Shown here piece after piece: positions 18,563 to 25,746 of a stretch of DNA of 64,000 bases; the first letter of the stretch is position 1, and the number at the start of each line of letters is the position of its first letter. Under the pieces are notes generated by a model. The model was not told the DNA's origin. It did not search any database and saw only the letters and a program-made list of their open reading frames with translations. Where the stretch lies: NCBI GenBank assembly GCA_964419335.1, contig CAYQOX010000024.1:3882-67881 (forward strand). Direction: 5' to 3'. This DNA is from CAYQOX01 sp964419335 (lineage in GTDB: Bacteria; Hinthialibacterota; Hinthialibacteria; Hinthialibacterales; Hinthialibacteraceae). The position numbers and the translations under genes were made by a program.

Positions 18563-19129
18563 ATGAGTATCGCGATAACTGCACAACAACCAACTTTAGA
18601 TTCCGATGTGGATCCTCGCTTTGGCCGCTGCGCCTACCTTCTCATCGTCAATCCTGATAACTTCGAATTCGATGTCATGGAAAATCCCAATCTCTCCGCT
18701 TCCAGCGGCGCCGGGATCCAAACCGCCTCCCTCCTTTCCGAAAAAGGAGTCGATACCGTCATTACCGGCAACTGCGGCCCCAACGCCCACCAAACCCTCT
18801 CCGCTGCTGGGATCAACGTCATTACCGGTGCCGGCGGCCCCATCCGCGCTGTGCTCGAACAGTATCAACTCAATCATTTTTCTTCCGCCCAGGGCCCCAA
18901 CGTCGATTCCCATACCGGCATGGCCAATAACGTAAATCCTTCTCCCGACCCAAATTTAAGTACACCGAATACAGGTTTCCCCGCCTCGGGTATGGGCCGA
19001 GGGAAAGGCCAAGGTCGAGGTGCCGGGGGTGGAGGCGGACGCGGCCAAGGCGGCGGCCGTGGTCAGGGACGAGGTCGAGGCCAAGGCCAAGGCGGTGGTG
19101 CTGGCGGCGGCCGTGGACGCAATCGCTGA
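18563..19129 (+). CDS. NifX/NafY-like protein 3 with RGG-type Gly/Arg/Gln tail
   Basis: Residues 1-110 form a dinitrogenase Fe-Mo cofactor domain (DSDVDPRFGRCAYLLIV, SSGAGIQTASLLSEKGVDTV, GNCGPNAHQTLSAAGINV). After a Pro/Asn/Ser linker the last 45 or so residues are almost only Gly, Arg and Gln (GMGRGKGQGRGAGG... ending GRGRNR). Such tails occur in members of ORP clusters, but this one is long and highly basic, so nucleic acid or acidic-protein binding is possible. The ATG is at 18563, about 6 bp after TTGGAG; upstream codons lie in the terminator. Confidence 0.88.
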   Translation: MSIAITAQQPTLDSDVDPRFGRCAYLLIVNPDNFEFDVMENPNLSASSGAGIQTASLLSEKGVDTVITGNCGPNAHQTLSAAGINVITGAGGPIRAVLEQYQLNHFSSAQGPNVDSHTGMANNVNPSPDPNLSTPNTGFPASGMGRGKGQGRGAGGGGGRGQGGGRGQGRGRGQGQGGGAGGGRGRNR

Positions 19130-19174
19130 TTAATGTATTCTTACTCACGGATCAACCCAAGGGACTTTCGATCG

Positions 19175-20041
19175 ATGAAAATATCAATTGCTAGTGGAAA
19201 AGGTGGTACCGGCAAAACCACCATCGCGACCAATCTCGCCTTTGCTCTATCCCAACAAGGCCTTCCAACATCCTATGTGGATTGCGACGTTGAAGAGCCC
19301 AACGGGCACCTCTTTCTCAATCCCACCCGTGAAAGTCGAGAAACCGTGGGCATCACCGTTCCCTCCGTTAATCAAGAACAGTGCACCTTATGCGGGCTCT
19401 GCGGCCACATTTGCGCCTACAGCGCCATCGTTTGCGTTGGACAACAAGTGCTTACTTTCCCTGAATTATGTCATTCGTGCGGCGGGTGTTGGTTGGTCTG
19501 CCCCCAAAAGGCAATCTCAGAATCTTTTCGTCCCATGGGGGTCATCGAATTTGGACACGCAGGCTCCCTTCAATTCACCCAAGGAGTCTTAAACATTGGT
19601 GAAGTCATGCCCACCCCTGTACTCCGTGAATTGAAGAAAAAAGCCCCTCTGACCGAGGTCTCCATCTTTGACGCTCCCCCCGGGACCTCATGCCCCGTCA
19701 TTGAAACCATACTCGATTCTGATTATGTCCTCCTTGTCGCCGAACCCACCCCCTTCAGCTTCCACGATTTGAAACTGGCAATCGAGATGGTTCGTGAAAT
19801 AAAATTACCTTTTGGCGTGGTTCTCAACAAAGCCGATGTGGAATACAGCGACTTGCTTGATTATTGCAATCGCATGCAAATTCCAATCTTAGCCCAAATT
19901 CCACACCAACGCCCTATTGCTGAAGCCTATTCCCGGGGTGAATTACTCTGTTCTATCTTCCCAGAATATACAAAACTGTTTTTGGATATTTATAAATCAA
20001 TTGAAACTGAGGTCGGTCAAACAAAGGGTATGACAATATGA
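19175..20041 (+). CDS. MinD/Mrp-type ATPase with inserted ferredoxin domain, 1
   Basis: P-loop ATPase of the MinD/Mrp/NubP class with deviant Walker A (ASGKGGTGKTTIATNLA) and a dicluster ferredoxin insert: CTLCGLCGHIC (about residues 69-79) and CHSCGGCWLVCP. Later motifs are FDAPPGTSCPVIET (Walker B region) and VLLVAEPTPFSFHDLKLAI. The start chosen is ATG 19175, the conserved MKISIASGKGG; the frame is open from 19133. Members of ORP clusters are thought to assemble or transfer metal clusters using ATP. It overlaps its paralogue by four bases (ATGA), so the two are co-translated and probably form a heterodimer. Confidence 0.92.
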   Translation: MKISIASGKGGTGKTTIATNLAFALSQQGLPTSYVDCDVEEPNGHLFLNPTRESRETVGITVPSVNQEQCTLCGLCGHICAYSAIVCVGQQVLTFPELCHSCGGCWLVCPQKAISESFRPMGVIEFGHAGSLQFTQGVLNIGEVMPTPVLRELKKKAPLTEVSIFDAPPGTSCPVIETILDSDYVLLVAEPTPFSFHDLKLAIEMVREIKLPFGVVLNKADVEYSDLLDYCNRMQIPILAQIPHQRPIAEAYSRGELLCSIFPEYTKLFLDIYKSIETEVGQTKGMTI

Positions 20042-20934
20042 AAGAATTGGTTGTGATCAGTGGTAAAGGTGGAACCGGCAAAACTTCCATTGCCGCTTCT
20101 CTCGCTGCATTAGTACAAAAGGTCGTTATTGCGGATTGTGATGTGGATGCCGCCGATATGCATTTGCTCCTTTCACCACAAATTCAATTCAAACAAAACT
20201 TTTCTGGCGGCTCCATCGCTCGGATTTTACCTGGACATTGCACCGCGTGTGGCAAATGTGAAGAGATCTGCCGCTTCGATGCCATTTACTACGACGGCCC
20301 AGGTAATGGCATGGTCGACAAAACCTTTCGAATCAATCCTGTCCAATGCGATGGGTGTGGTGTGTGTGCCTGGTTTTGTGCAGAACATGCCATTGAATTC
20401 AAACCAGCCATCAATGGTGAATGGTATCAATCAGAAACCCGCCTTGGATCCATGGTTCATGCCAAATTAGGTGTCGCCGAAGAAAACTCGGGAAAACTAG
20501 TCACCTTAGTTCGTAATGAAGCAAAAAAACTCGCCCAACAGCAGCAAAGCGATTGGCTTCTCATTGATGGTTCTCCCGGCATTGGTTGCCCTGTCATCGC
20601 TTCCATCACCGATACCGATTTAGTTCTCATTGTCGCCGAGCCCACCCGCAGCGGGATCCATGATTTAGAGCGGGTCGCGAAACTTACCCATCAACTCAAC
20701 CTCAAAACCTTTGTTTGCATAAACAAGTGGGATATCAATCCCGAGCTTTCCCAGCAAATCGAAGAAAAAGCCCAAAACGTATATTTACATTTTGCCGGCC
20801 GCATTCGTTATGATCCTGCATTCGATGCCGCCCAAAGAGAGCAGAGAACCCTCATCGAATTCCAACACAATGGTTCAGCGGATGATATCAAAAAATTATG
20901 GACAAACATAATCAATCATAAGGAGAGCAGATAA
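20038..20934 (+). CDS. MinD/Mrp-type ATPase with inserted ferredoxin domain, 2
   Basis: Paralogue of the preceding gene with Walker A ISGKGGTGKTSIAAS, ferredoxin motifs CTACGKCEEICRF and CDGCGVCAWFCAE, and LLIDGSPGIGCPVIASITD. The ferredoxin insert is separated from the Walker A by more residues than usual, including a basic-aromatic stretch. It starts in the ATGA overlap with partner 1 and stops one base before the next ATG. Together the pair match the tandem MinD genes of ORP-type loci (for example Desulfovibrio), where they partner NifX-like proteins in an Fe-S/metal cluster complex. Confidence 0.92.
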   Translation: MKELVVISGKGGTGKTSIAASLAALVQKVVIADCDVDAADMHLLLSPQIQFKQNFSGGSIARILPGHCTACGKCEEICRFDAIYYDGPGNGMVDKTFRINPVQCDGCGVCAWFCAEHAIEFKPAINGEWYQSETRLGSMVHAKLGVAEENSGKLVTLVRNEAKKLAQQQQSDWLLIDGSPGIGCPVIASITDTDLVLIVAEPTRSGIHDLERVAKLTHQLNLKTFVCINKWDINPELSQQIEEKAQNVYLHFAGRIRYDPAFDAAQREQRTLIEFQHNGSADDIKKLWTNIINHKESR

Positions 20935-20935
20935 A

Positions 20936-21274
20936 ATGAAGATTGCCATACCCGTTGTTGATGAAAAATTATCGGCTCATTTTGGTCATTGTGAGTATTT
21001 CTCTTTGTACGAGGTGGATGAAAACACAAAGTCTATCCGTAGCCAATCCCAGCACACCCCGCCCCCGCATGAACCTGGCCTATTACCCCAATGGCTGCAC
21101 GACCTGGGAGCGGATGTCATCATTTCCGGGGGCATGGGACAGCGGGCCCAACGCCTTTTTCAACAAAAAGGCATCCAAGTCATCGTCGGCGCCTCCAACG
21201 ATCCCCCCGAAACCATCGTTACTCACTACATCAATAATTCTCTCGAAACCTCCTCCAACATGTGCGATCACTAA
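20936..21274 (+). CDS. NifX/NafY-like protein 4
   Basis: A 112-residue dinitrogenase Fe-Mo cofactor domain in the short form (MKIAIPVVDEKLSAHFGHCEYFSLYEV, WLHDLGADVIISGGMGQRAQRLF). The HFGHC segment near the start and the C-terminal MCDH supply possible metal ligands. It begins one base after the stop of ATPase 2, preceded by an AAGGAGAG ribosome site inside that gene. It is the last gene of the cluster; a strong GC-rich hairpin follows. Confidence 0.9.
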   Translation: MKIAIPVVDEKLSAHFGHCEYFSLYEVDENTKSIRSQSQHTPPPHEPGLLPQWLHDLGADVIISGGMGQRAQRLFQQKGIQVIVGASNDPPETIVTHYINNSLETSSNMCDH

Positions 21275-21279
21275 CCCAA

Positions 21280-21306
21280 AGGCCTGCCCCTTCCCGGGGC
21301 AGGCCT
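21280..21306 (+). terminator. Hairpin ending the NifX/MinD operon
   Basis: Perfect 11-bp stem AGGCCTGCCCC (21280-21290) / GGGGCAGGCCT (21296-21306), loop TTCCC. There is no proper T-tract after it, so it may act as a stability element or a weak terminator. Confidence 0.55.
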
Positions 21307-21487
21307 CCCTCCATGCCGTTATCCTATCCATCCTTCCATCCTGGCCATCCTGATTCAGACAAAAAAAAACAAAAATACCTCCCCCCATTTCTACTCCAAC
21401 TCTTTCCCATCCCTCCTTGAAACACGAGTCGTCTCTTATAATGACATAAGATATTATCTTCGAAAAAAGAGTTCACAATCTTACACA

Positions 21488-22129
21488 ATGCATAAAAAAA
21501 CATTAAGGAAAAGATGGGGTGAGTTAGTCTTTCGACTGGCGGGGAAGAATCTTTCCAATGCTTCTCTCCGTCGTTCACGGGCTTTTTATAATTTAATTGG
21601 TCGTTTTTATGATTGGCTTTATACCAAGCCTATCCACGAGTACCAAAATGCGGCGAACCATCTCGTTGAAAAGTACATCCCCACAGGGGGAACCGTATTA
21701 GACCTAGGCTGCGGCACCGGGGTTTTAGCAAAACGCATCGCTCCACAAGCGGACAACATCCTTGGCTTGGATTTATCCATTCGCATGCTCCAACAAGCGA
21801 AGAAGAAATTACGTGACCAATCTTCCGCCTTACTCATCAACGCCGATTGCCGTTACCTTCCCTTTCGACCGGGAATTTTTGATACAATCGTGACCAGCTT
21901 CATGTTGGTCATTCTCTCTTCTGAAGAGCGCATCGATGTGATTCAACAGGTGTCTCATTTATTACGTGATGAAGGCCGCGTCGTGTTTTTAACCTCGCGC
22001 GAAGATTTATCCGAGCAATGGTGGAGTCCGGCCATGTGGCGGCAGGCAGGCAATAAAACTGGCTTTACTCAACTTGAGATTGAGGATTGTTTTGAATATT
22101 ATCGAATTGTATGTATGAAAAAAACATGA
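21488..22129 (+). CDS. Class I SAM-dependent methyltransferase
   Basis: A 213-residue methyltransferase of the UbiE/Methyltransf_11 type. After a basic N-terminal helix comes RAFYNLIGRFYDWLY, then motif I VLDLGCGTGVLAKRI, motif II-like LGLDLSIRMLQQAKK and the acidic NADCRYLPFRPGIFDTIV. The C-terminal strands (VSHLLRDEGRVVFLTSREDL) are present. No membrane segment. It may be expressed separately from the NifX cluster because 213 bp and a hairpin intervene. Target is unknown; ubiquinone/menaquinone-like or lipid methylation are common for such proteins. Confidence 0.8.
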   Translation: MHKKTLRKRWGELVFRLAGKNLSNASLRRSRAFYNLIGRFYDWLYTKPIHEYQNAANHLVEKYIPTGGTVLDLGCGTGVLAKRIAPQADNILGLDLSIRMLQQAKKKLRDQSSALLINADCRYLPFRPGIFDTIVTSFMLVILSSEERIDVIQQVSHLLRDEGRVVFLTSREDLSEQWWSPAMWRQAGNKTGFTQLEIEDCFEYYRIVCMKKT

Positions 22130-22237
22130 CCTTTGGATTTTTGATTTTATTTTTGAATCCAAAAATGTTCTTAAGCGGTAGATTGTATTGAAACTACCTT
22201 GTAGATTATACAAGAAATTATGTAATTATTTTCGGGT

Positions 22238-22371
22238 TGAGGATGTTGCCCTCACATCGGGAGAAACGTAAGAATGTAGAGTGCCGTAGGATGATTCCAT
22301 GCGTTCCGGTATTCTCTCGGGTTAACAATCCCCTATTAGTAGACAAGGGGGTGGCATCTCCACGACTCCGG
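22238..22371 (+). promoter_or_regulatory. Candidate structured RNA leader before the NlpD-like gene
   Basis: Several stems can be drawn in this 277-bp spacer: TGAGG/CCTCA (22238-22242 / 22250-22254), CGGGAGAA/TTCTCTCG (22258-22265 / 22312-22319, one G-U), CCCC/GGGG (22330-22333 / 22347-22350) and GTGG/CCAC (22351-22354 / 22359-22362). Base composition is more GC-rich than the flanks, and the structure ends about 20 bp before the ribosome site GAAGGTGAGG. It does not match a riboswitch class I know; ydaO (c-di-AMP), often found before cell-wall genes, was considered and does not fit. Confidence 0.4.
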
Positions 22372-22406
22372 TTTCAATTTTCATTTCCTGAAGGTGAGGT
22401 TTATGA

Positions 22407-23657
22407 ATGATGAACTATCAATCTCTCTTTGTCTTTATTCTCTTTCCTTTATTGTTTACAGCCTGCACGACTCCGAATTTCATGGCGACTTCGTACGATG
22501 TTCCTGTCATGGATGGAGTCATGCACACCGTCCATGAAGGAGATACCATCGATGCGATCGCTGAAACCTATGATGTTACATCACAGCGCATTCGTCGCGT
22601 GAATAATCTGCAAACCGATGTGAATCCCCAACCGGGGACTCGCTTGTTTATTCCGGGTGCCCAAGAATTACGGGTCGTCAATGTGGACAAAGTAAAGAAG
22701 GAGAGACGAGATGGGTTATATCACTGGGTCGCCCCCGGGGAAACTCTCATTGCCATCGCCAATGCCTACAAGGAATATGGAGTGACCGTCGACGAATTGC
22801 AACGCGTTAACAACATCCCTGATGCGAAAAAACTCCGAGCCGGCCAAGAAATTTGGATCCCTCGGGGCATGGAAGTCAAGGATGTTGATATTCCTAAATT
22901 CACGGTGAAGACGGAAAGTCCTATTCCTGCCTATCAGGATGAAAAAAAGGAGCCCCGCGTCCAGCAACAAATTGTCTCTTACGAGAAAGACAATCAAGAA
23001 GCAGATGAACAAGATCTCCCTGACGAAACTCAAACCGTTGTCCAAACCGAACAAGAGGATCAAGAAGAACAAAAGCAAGAAATCACGCAAATAGATCAAG
23101 TAGACCAAGAAGAACCTCAAGACCAAGAAGAAAAAACAACCCCGCAAGAACAAGTTTCAAAATCACAAGAATCCCAAACTCAACCTGAACCCGAAGGAGA
23201 AGAGGTGGAGTTTCCCCGCAAAATTGAACGTGTCGGGGAACTAAAATTCCAATGGCCCCTCAAAGATAATTTCCGCGTCCTCCGGTCTTTCAGCTCCTCA
23301 ATGACCAACTATAACGCTGGCATCGATCTCGGCGCTGAAATCGGGACTCCCGTTTATGCCGCCGCCCATGGCGAAATCCAACTGGTGGGTTCGGTCACCG
23401 ACGAACTGGGCAGCAGCTACGGCAACCACATCATCTTGTACCATGGCACCCGCAATAACAAAGGCATGCGCACCTTTTACGCTCATCTTAACGAAACCGC
23501 TGTTGAGGTGGGACAAGAAATCGAACGCGGTGAACTCATCGGCCGTATTGGCAATACCGGCCGTCCCTCGGTCAAAGAAAGCGGGGTTTTACATTTCGAA
23601 GTTCGTGAATTAGGCAATGCCATGGATCCCATGGATGTCTTACCCCCTCTGGATTAA
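22407..23657 (+). CDS. NlpD-like lipoprotein: two LysM domains and a degenerate LytM/M23 domain
   Basis: Lipobox FTAC (Cys20). LysM repeats lie at about 40-84 and 106-151 and would bind peptidoglycan. A long Gln/Glu/Asp-rich linker covers about 170-270. The C-terminal LytM domain runs from about 280 to 410. In active M23 enzymes zinc is held by H-x-x-x-D and the second His of HLH; here the first His is Asn303 (Asp307 kept), and the catalytic first His of HLH is Val394 (His396 kept). It is therefore probably inactive as a peptidase and, like NlpD/EnvC, may activate an amidase during septum splitting. Start at ATG 22407 (22410 possible) after GAAGGTGAGG. Confidence 0.88.
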   Translation: MMNYQSLFVFILFPLLFTACTTPNFMATSYDVPVMDGVMHTVHEGDTIDAIAETYDVTSQRIRRVNNLQTDVNPQPGTRLFIPGAQELRVVNVDKVKKERRDGLYHWVAPGETLIAIANAYKEYGVTVDELQRVNNIPDAKKLRAGQEIWIPRGMEVKDVDIPKFTVKTESPIPAYQDEKKEPRVQQQIVSYEKDNQEADEQDLPDETQTVVQTEQEDQEEQKQEITQIDQVDQEEPQDQEEKTTPQEQVSKSQESQTQPEPEGEEVEFPRKIERVGELKFQWPLKDNFRVLRSFSSSMTNYNAGIDLGAEIGTPVYAAAHGEIQLVGSVTDELGSSYGNHIILYHGTRNNKGMRTFYAHLNETAVEVGQEIERGELIGRIGNTGRPSVKESGVLHFEVRELGNAMDPMDVLPPLD

Positions 23658-23725
23658 CTCGAGGCTCACTTTTTAGACTCTATTTTGATACTTTGATTAA
23701 AAAAACACTGTGAGGGTGACGTAGA

Positions 23726-24097
23726 ATGAACAAAAATAAAGAACGCCGAGTCTTCGAACGGGAAACGGTCCGTATTCCCTTTATTTACAGCTTGGATGAA
23801 GGTGAATCTTTCGACGAAGGAGAATGGAAAGAAGCCATGACCGAGGATATCGGTCCCGTCTTGGTCGGCGGCCTCGCTTTTTACACTGATGATGAACTCC
23901 AGGTCGATGACACCATCCGCATCGCCCTCTTTATGGATCTTGAACTCAAAGAAATGTGGTGCGACGAACCCGAAGCCTTCCCCGCCATCTATCACGGCAA
24001 GGTCCTGCGGATTACGAATGATGATCGCGGCCAACGGGTGGCGGTTGTTTTTCGAGGTTTCGAAAAACAGTATGGCGAAGCCCCAGAAGAAACTTAA
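23726..24097 (+). CDS. PilZ-domain protein (c-di-GMP receptor candidate)
   Basis: A 123-residue single PilZ-like domain. The N-terminal arginine motif is ERRVFERETVRIPFIYS, and the second motif region reads DIGPVLVGGLAFYTDD, where the canonical D/N-x-S-x-x-G is only partly kept, so c-di-GMP affinity is uncertain. The C-terminal strands (GKVLRITNDDRGQRVAVVFRG) are typical. It ends 8 bp before the convergent haem-sensor gene. The only GGDEF protein in the window is broken and has a degenerate active site, so any ligand would come from elsewhere. Confidence 0.75.
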   Translation: MNKNKERRVFERETVRIPFIYSLDEGESFDEGEWKEAMTEDIGPVLVGGLAFYTDDELQVDDTIRIALFMDLELKEMWCDEPEAFPAIYHGKVLRITNDDRGQRVAVVFRGFEKQYGEAPEET

Positions 24098-24105
24098 CTC
24101 AACTT

Positions 24106-25314
24106 CTAACTCCCGGGAAAATATTTCTTAGCGCATTCTTCACATATACTGTGGGTGAAATCGGCATCCGAATGATCTCGTATATATTCTTCCAACTGAT
24201 TCCAATACCCCTTGTCGTCCCGTATTTTTTTACATGAGGAACAGATGGGTATCAAACCGCTAAGCCGCTTCACTTTCTCTAGCGCTTCTTGTAATTCTTG
24301 AATTAATTCTTTTTGTTCCCCTTCAATTCGCTTCCGTTCCTCCACCTCATGCCCCAACTTCTCATTCGCTTGGACTAAATTCTCCGTACGCTTGGTAATC
24401 ATCTCCTCTTGCTGATCCATTTGATTCCGCAAATTCAGCGACATTTGATTAAAAGCATTCGAAAGTTCTACCCATTCACGCCCCTGCCTCAAATCAATCG
24501 TTTCCCCGATTTTCCTTTGATCACTCGATATTTCCTGCGATTTTTTTCTCAACACCTTGAGGGGATAATAGATCAAATGCCGGCTAATTAAATATTGAGC
24601 ACCAAACAGAATTAATAATATTCCCACCATATAAACGGTTAACCGCCACGTAAATGCCTCCACCTGGGCATAGGCTTGCTCCAACGGAATGCGTATCGAT
24701 ATGGCTGAGGCCACCTCTCCCACATCGCGATGAAAACTCCGCTCATCCCCATACCGCGCTACCAACTCCCGAGGCGCCGCCTCAGGTTCACTATGACACA
24801 TCAAACAGGATTGTTCGAGAGTTTCCCCCCGCCGCATGACCACATATTGCAGCGCTCCATCGATCTTTCGCACCTCTGTCTTTTCCTCAAGATCAGGGGC
24901 GGATTGTAACTCCCTCAAAAATTGTTTTTCATAGATATCCGCTTCATTCTCCGGACTGCGGGCATTGATCGCACATTCTTTATAATAATATCCCTCTTCT
25001 GAATATTCTTTAAAATACTGATCCATCTTTCGAATCGCATAGGTGGATGACATCCATGTGGGATCAAAATATTCCTCATCCCGAAAGGATTCACTCCACT
25101 CCAGCACATTAGGCTTCAAGACTTCAGTAAAATATGTGTGAGTGGCCAAATTACGGTCTAACAAAAGCCTCGCCTTCTGCCGCGCATCTTCCAAAGCCTT
25201 GCTTTTCATTTCCTTGTCCAAAATATAAACCACCATCAAACCCAGGAATAACAAAACAAGGAATAATGCTATATTTTTTGTGAACAGAATACTAAAACTT
25301 TTCATTCGAAACAT
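24106..25314 (-). CDS. Membrane haem-binding sensor: DUF3365 (Tll0287-like), HAMP, Cys-rich tail
   Basis: TM1 at about 13-33, then an extracytoplasmic DUF3365 domain with a c-type haem motif CLMCH (170-174), TM2 at about 223-243, a HAMP-like linker (PLKVLRKKSQEIS), a long coiled coil (about 290-350) and a C-terminal double Cys pair (ICSSCKKIRDDKGYW, SICEECAKKYF). That C-terminal block is common at the end of sensor and receiver proteins. No histidine kinase, cyclase or methyl-accepting domain is present, so its output must go through a partner or through the Cys-rich tail. The domain family senses redox or gas ligands. No clear ribosome site; M4 is an alternative start. Confidence 0.85.
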   Translation of the reverse strand: MFRMKSFSILFTKNIALFLVLLFLGLMVVYILDKEMKSKALEDARQKARLLLDRNLATHTYFTEVLKPNVLEWSESFRDEEYFDPTWMSSTYAIRKMDQYFKEYSEEGYYYKECAINARSPENEADIYEKQFLRELQSAPDLEEKTEVRKIDGALQYVVMRRGETLEQSCLMCHSEPEAAPRELVARYGDERSFHRDVGEVASAISIRIPLEQAYAQVEAFTWRLTVYMVGILLILFGAQYLISRHLIYYPLKVLRKKSQEISSDQRKIGETIDLRQGREWVELSNAFNQMSLNLRNQMDQQEEMITKRTENLVQANEKLGHEVEERKRIEGEQKELIQELQEALEKVKRLSGLIPICSSCKKIRDDKGYWNQLEEYIRDHSDADFTHSICEECAKKYFPGS

Positions 25315-25359
25315 TGAATTTTACCAACAAATTTTCATAAGGCTAAAAAGTCCTAAAGC

Positions 25360-25390
25360 AGGTGTTGTTAACGTGAATAACACCTTTTTT
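25360..25390 (+). terminator. Terminator-like hairpin at the MITE copy 6 insertion point
   Basis: Stem AGGTGTTGTT (25360-25369) / AATAACACCT (25376-25385) with one G-U pair, 6-base loop, then six T. It reads on the + strand although the gene just left is on the - strand. The T-tract plus AT is the target duplication of MITE copy 6. Confidence 0.65.
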
Positions 25391-25392
25391 AT

Positions 25393-25620
25393 GGTTCATC
25401 CTGGATTTGAGTACTTTTTGATCCATTGAAAAGAAAACAGAACATGATTCTAAAGTGAAAACCATGGTTATTTTCAATGTACATGAATCGAACCACAACG
25501 CCGAAGGGGCTTGTGTGGAGCGGCTTTCGGAGCAAGCGGCCCTTAAGGCCGCGCGGAGACAAGCGAAACACATCCCCAAGGCGTTTTCCCCAAAAAAAGT
25601 ACTCACTTTCGTGATGAGCC
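25393..25620 (+). mobile_element. MITE-like repeat, copy 6 (intact, perfect target duplication)
   Basis: 228 bp, nearly consensus. It begins GGTTCATCCTGGATTTGAG and ends ACTCACTTTCGTGATGAGCC. It is flanked on both sides by TTTTTTAT (25385-25392 and 25621-25628), a perfect 8-bp duplication. Its two ends are imperfect inverted repeats of each other: both read GG-T/C-TCATC, then diverge for a few bases, then share GAGTACTTTTT. This copy defines the element's exact limits. Confidence 0.95.
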
Positions 25621-25746
25621 TTTTTTATTATAGTTTTATATTACAATAAGACCAGAACAATAAAATAAAATTTTTCAATACTCCAAGTGAACCGCATCAA
25701 AATGATACTACACAACACCAACCTTCTCTCTCTCCAAAATATACAC

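Noticed and set aside
22238..22406. ydaO-type c-di-AMP riboswitch
   Set aside because: Position before a cell-wall gene fits, but none of the conserved segments of that class could be found.
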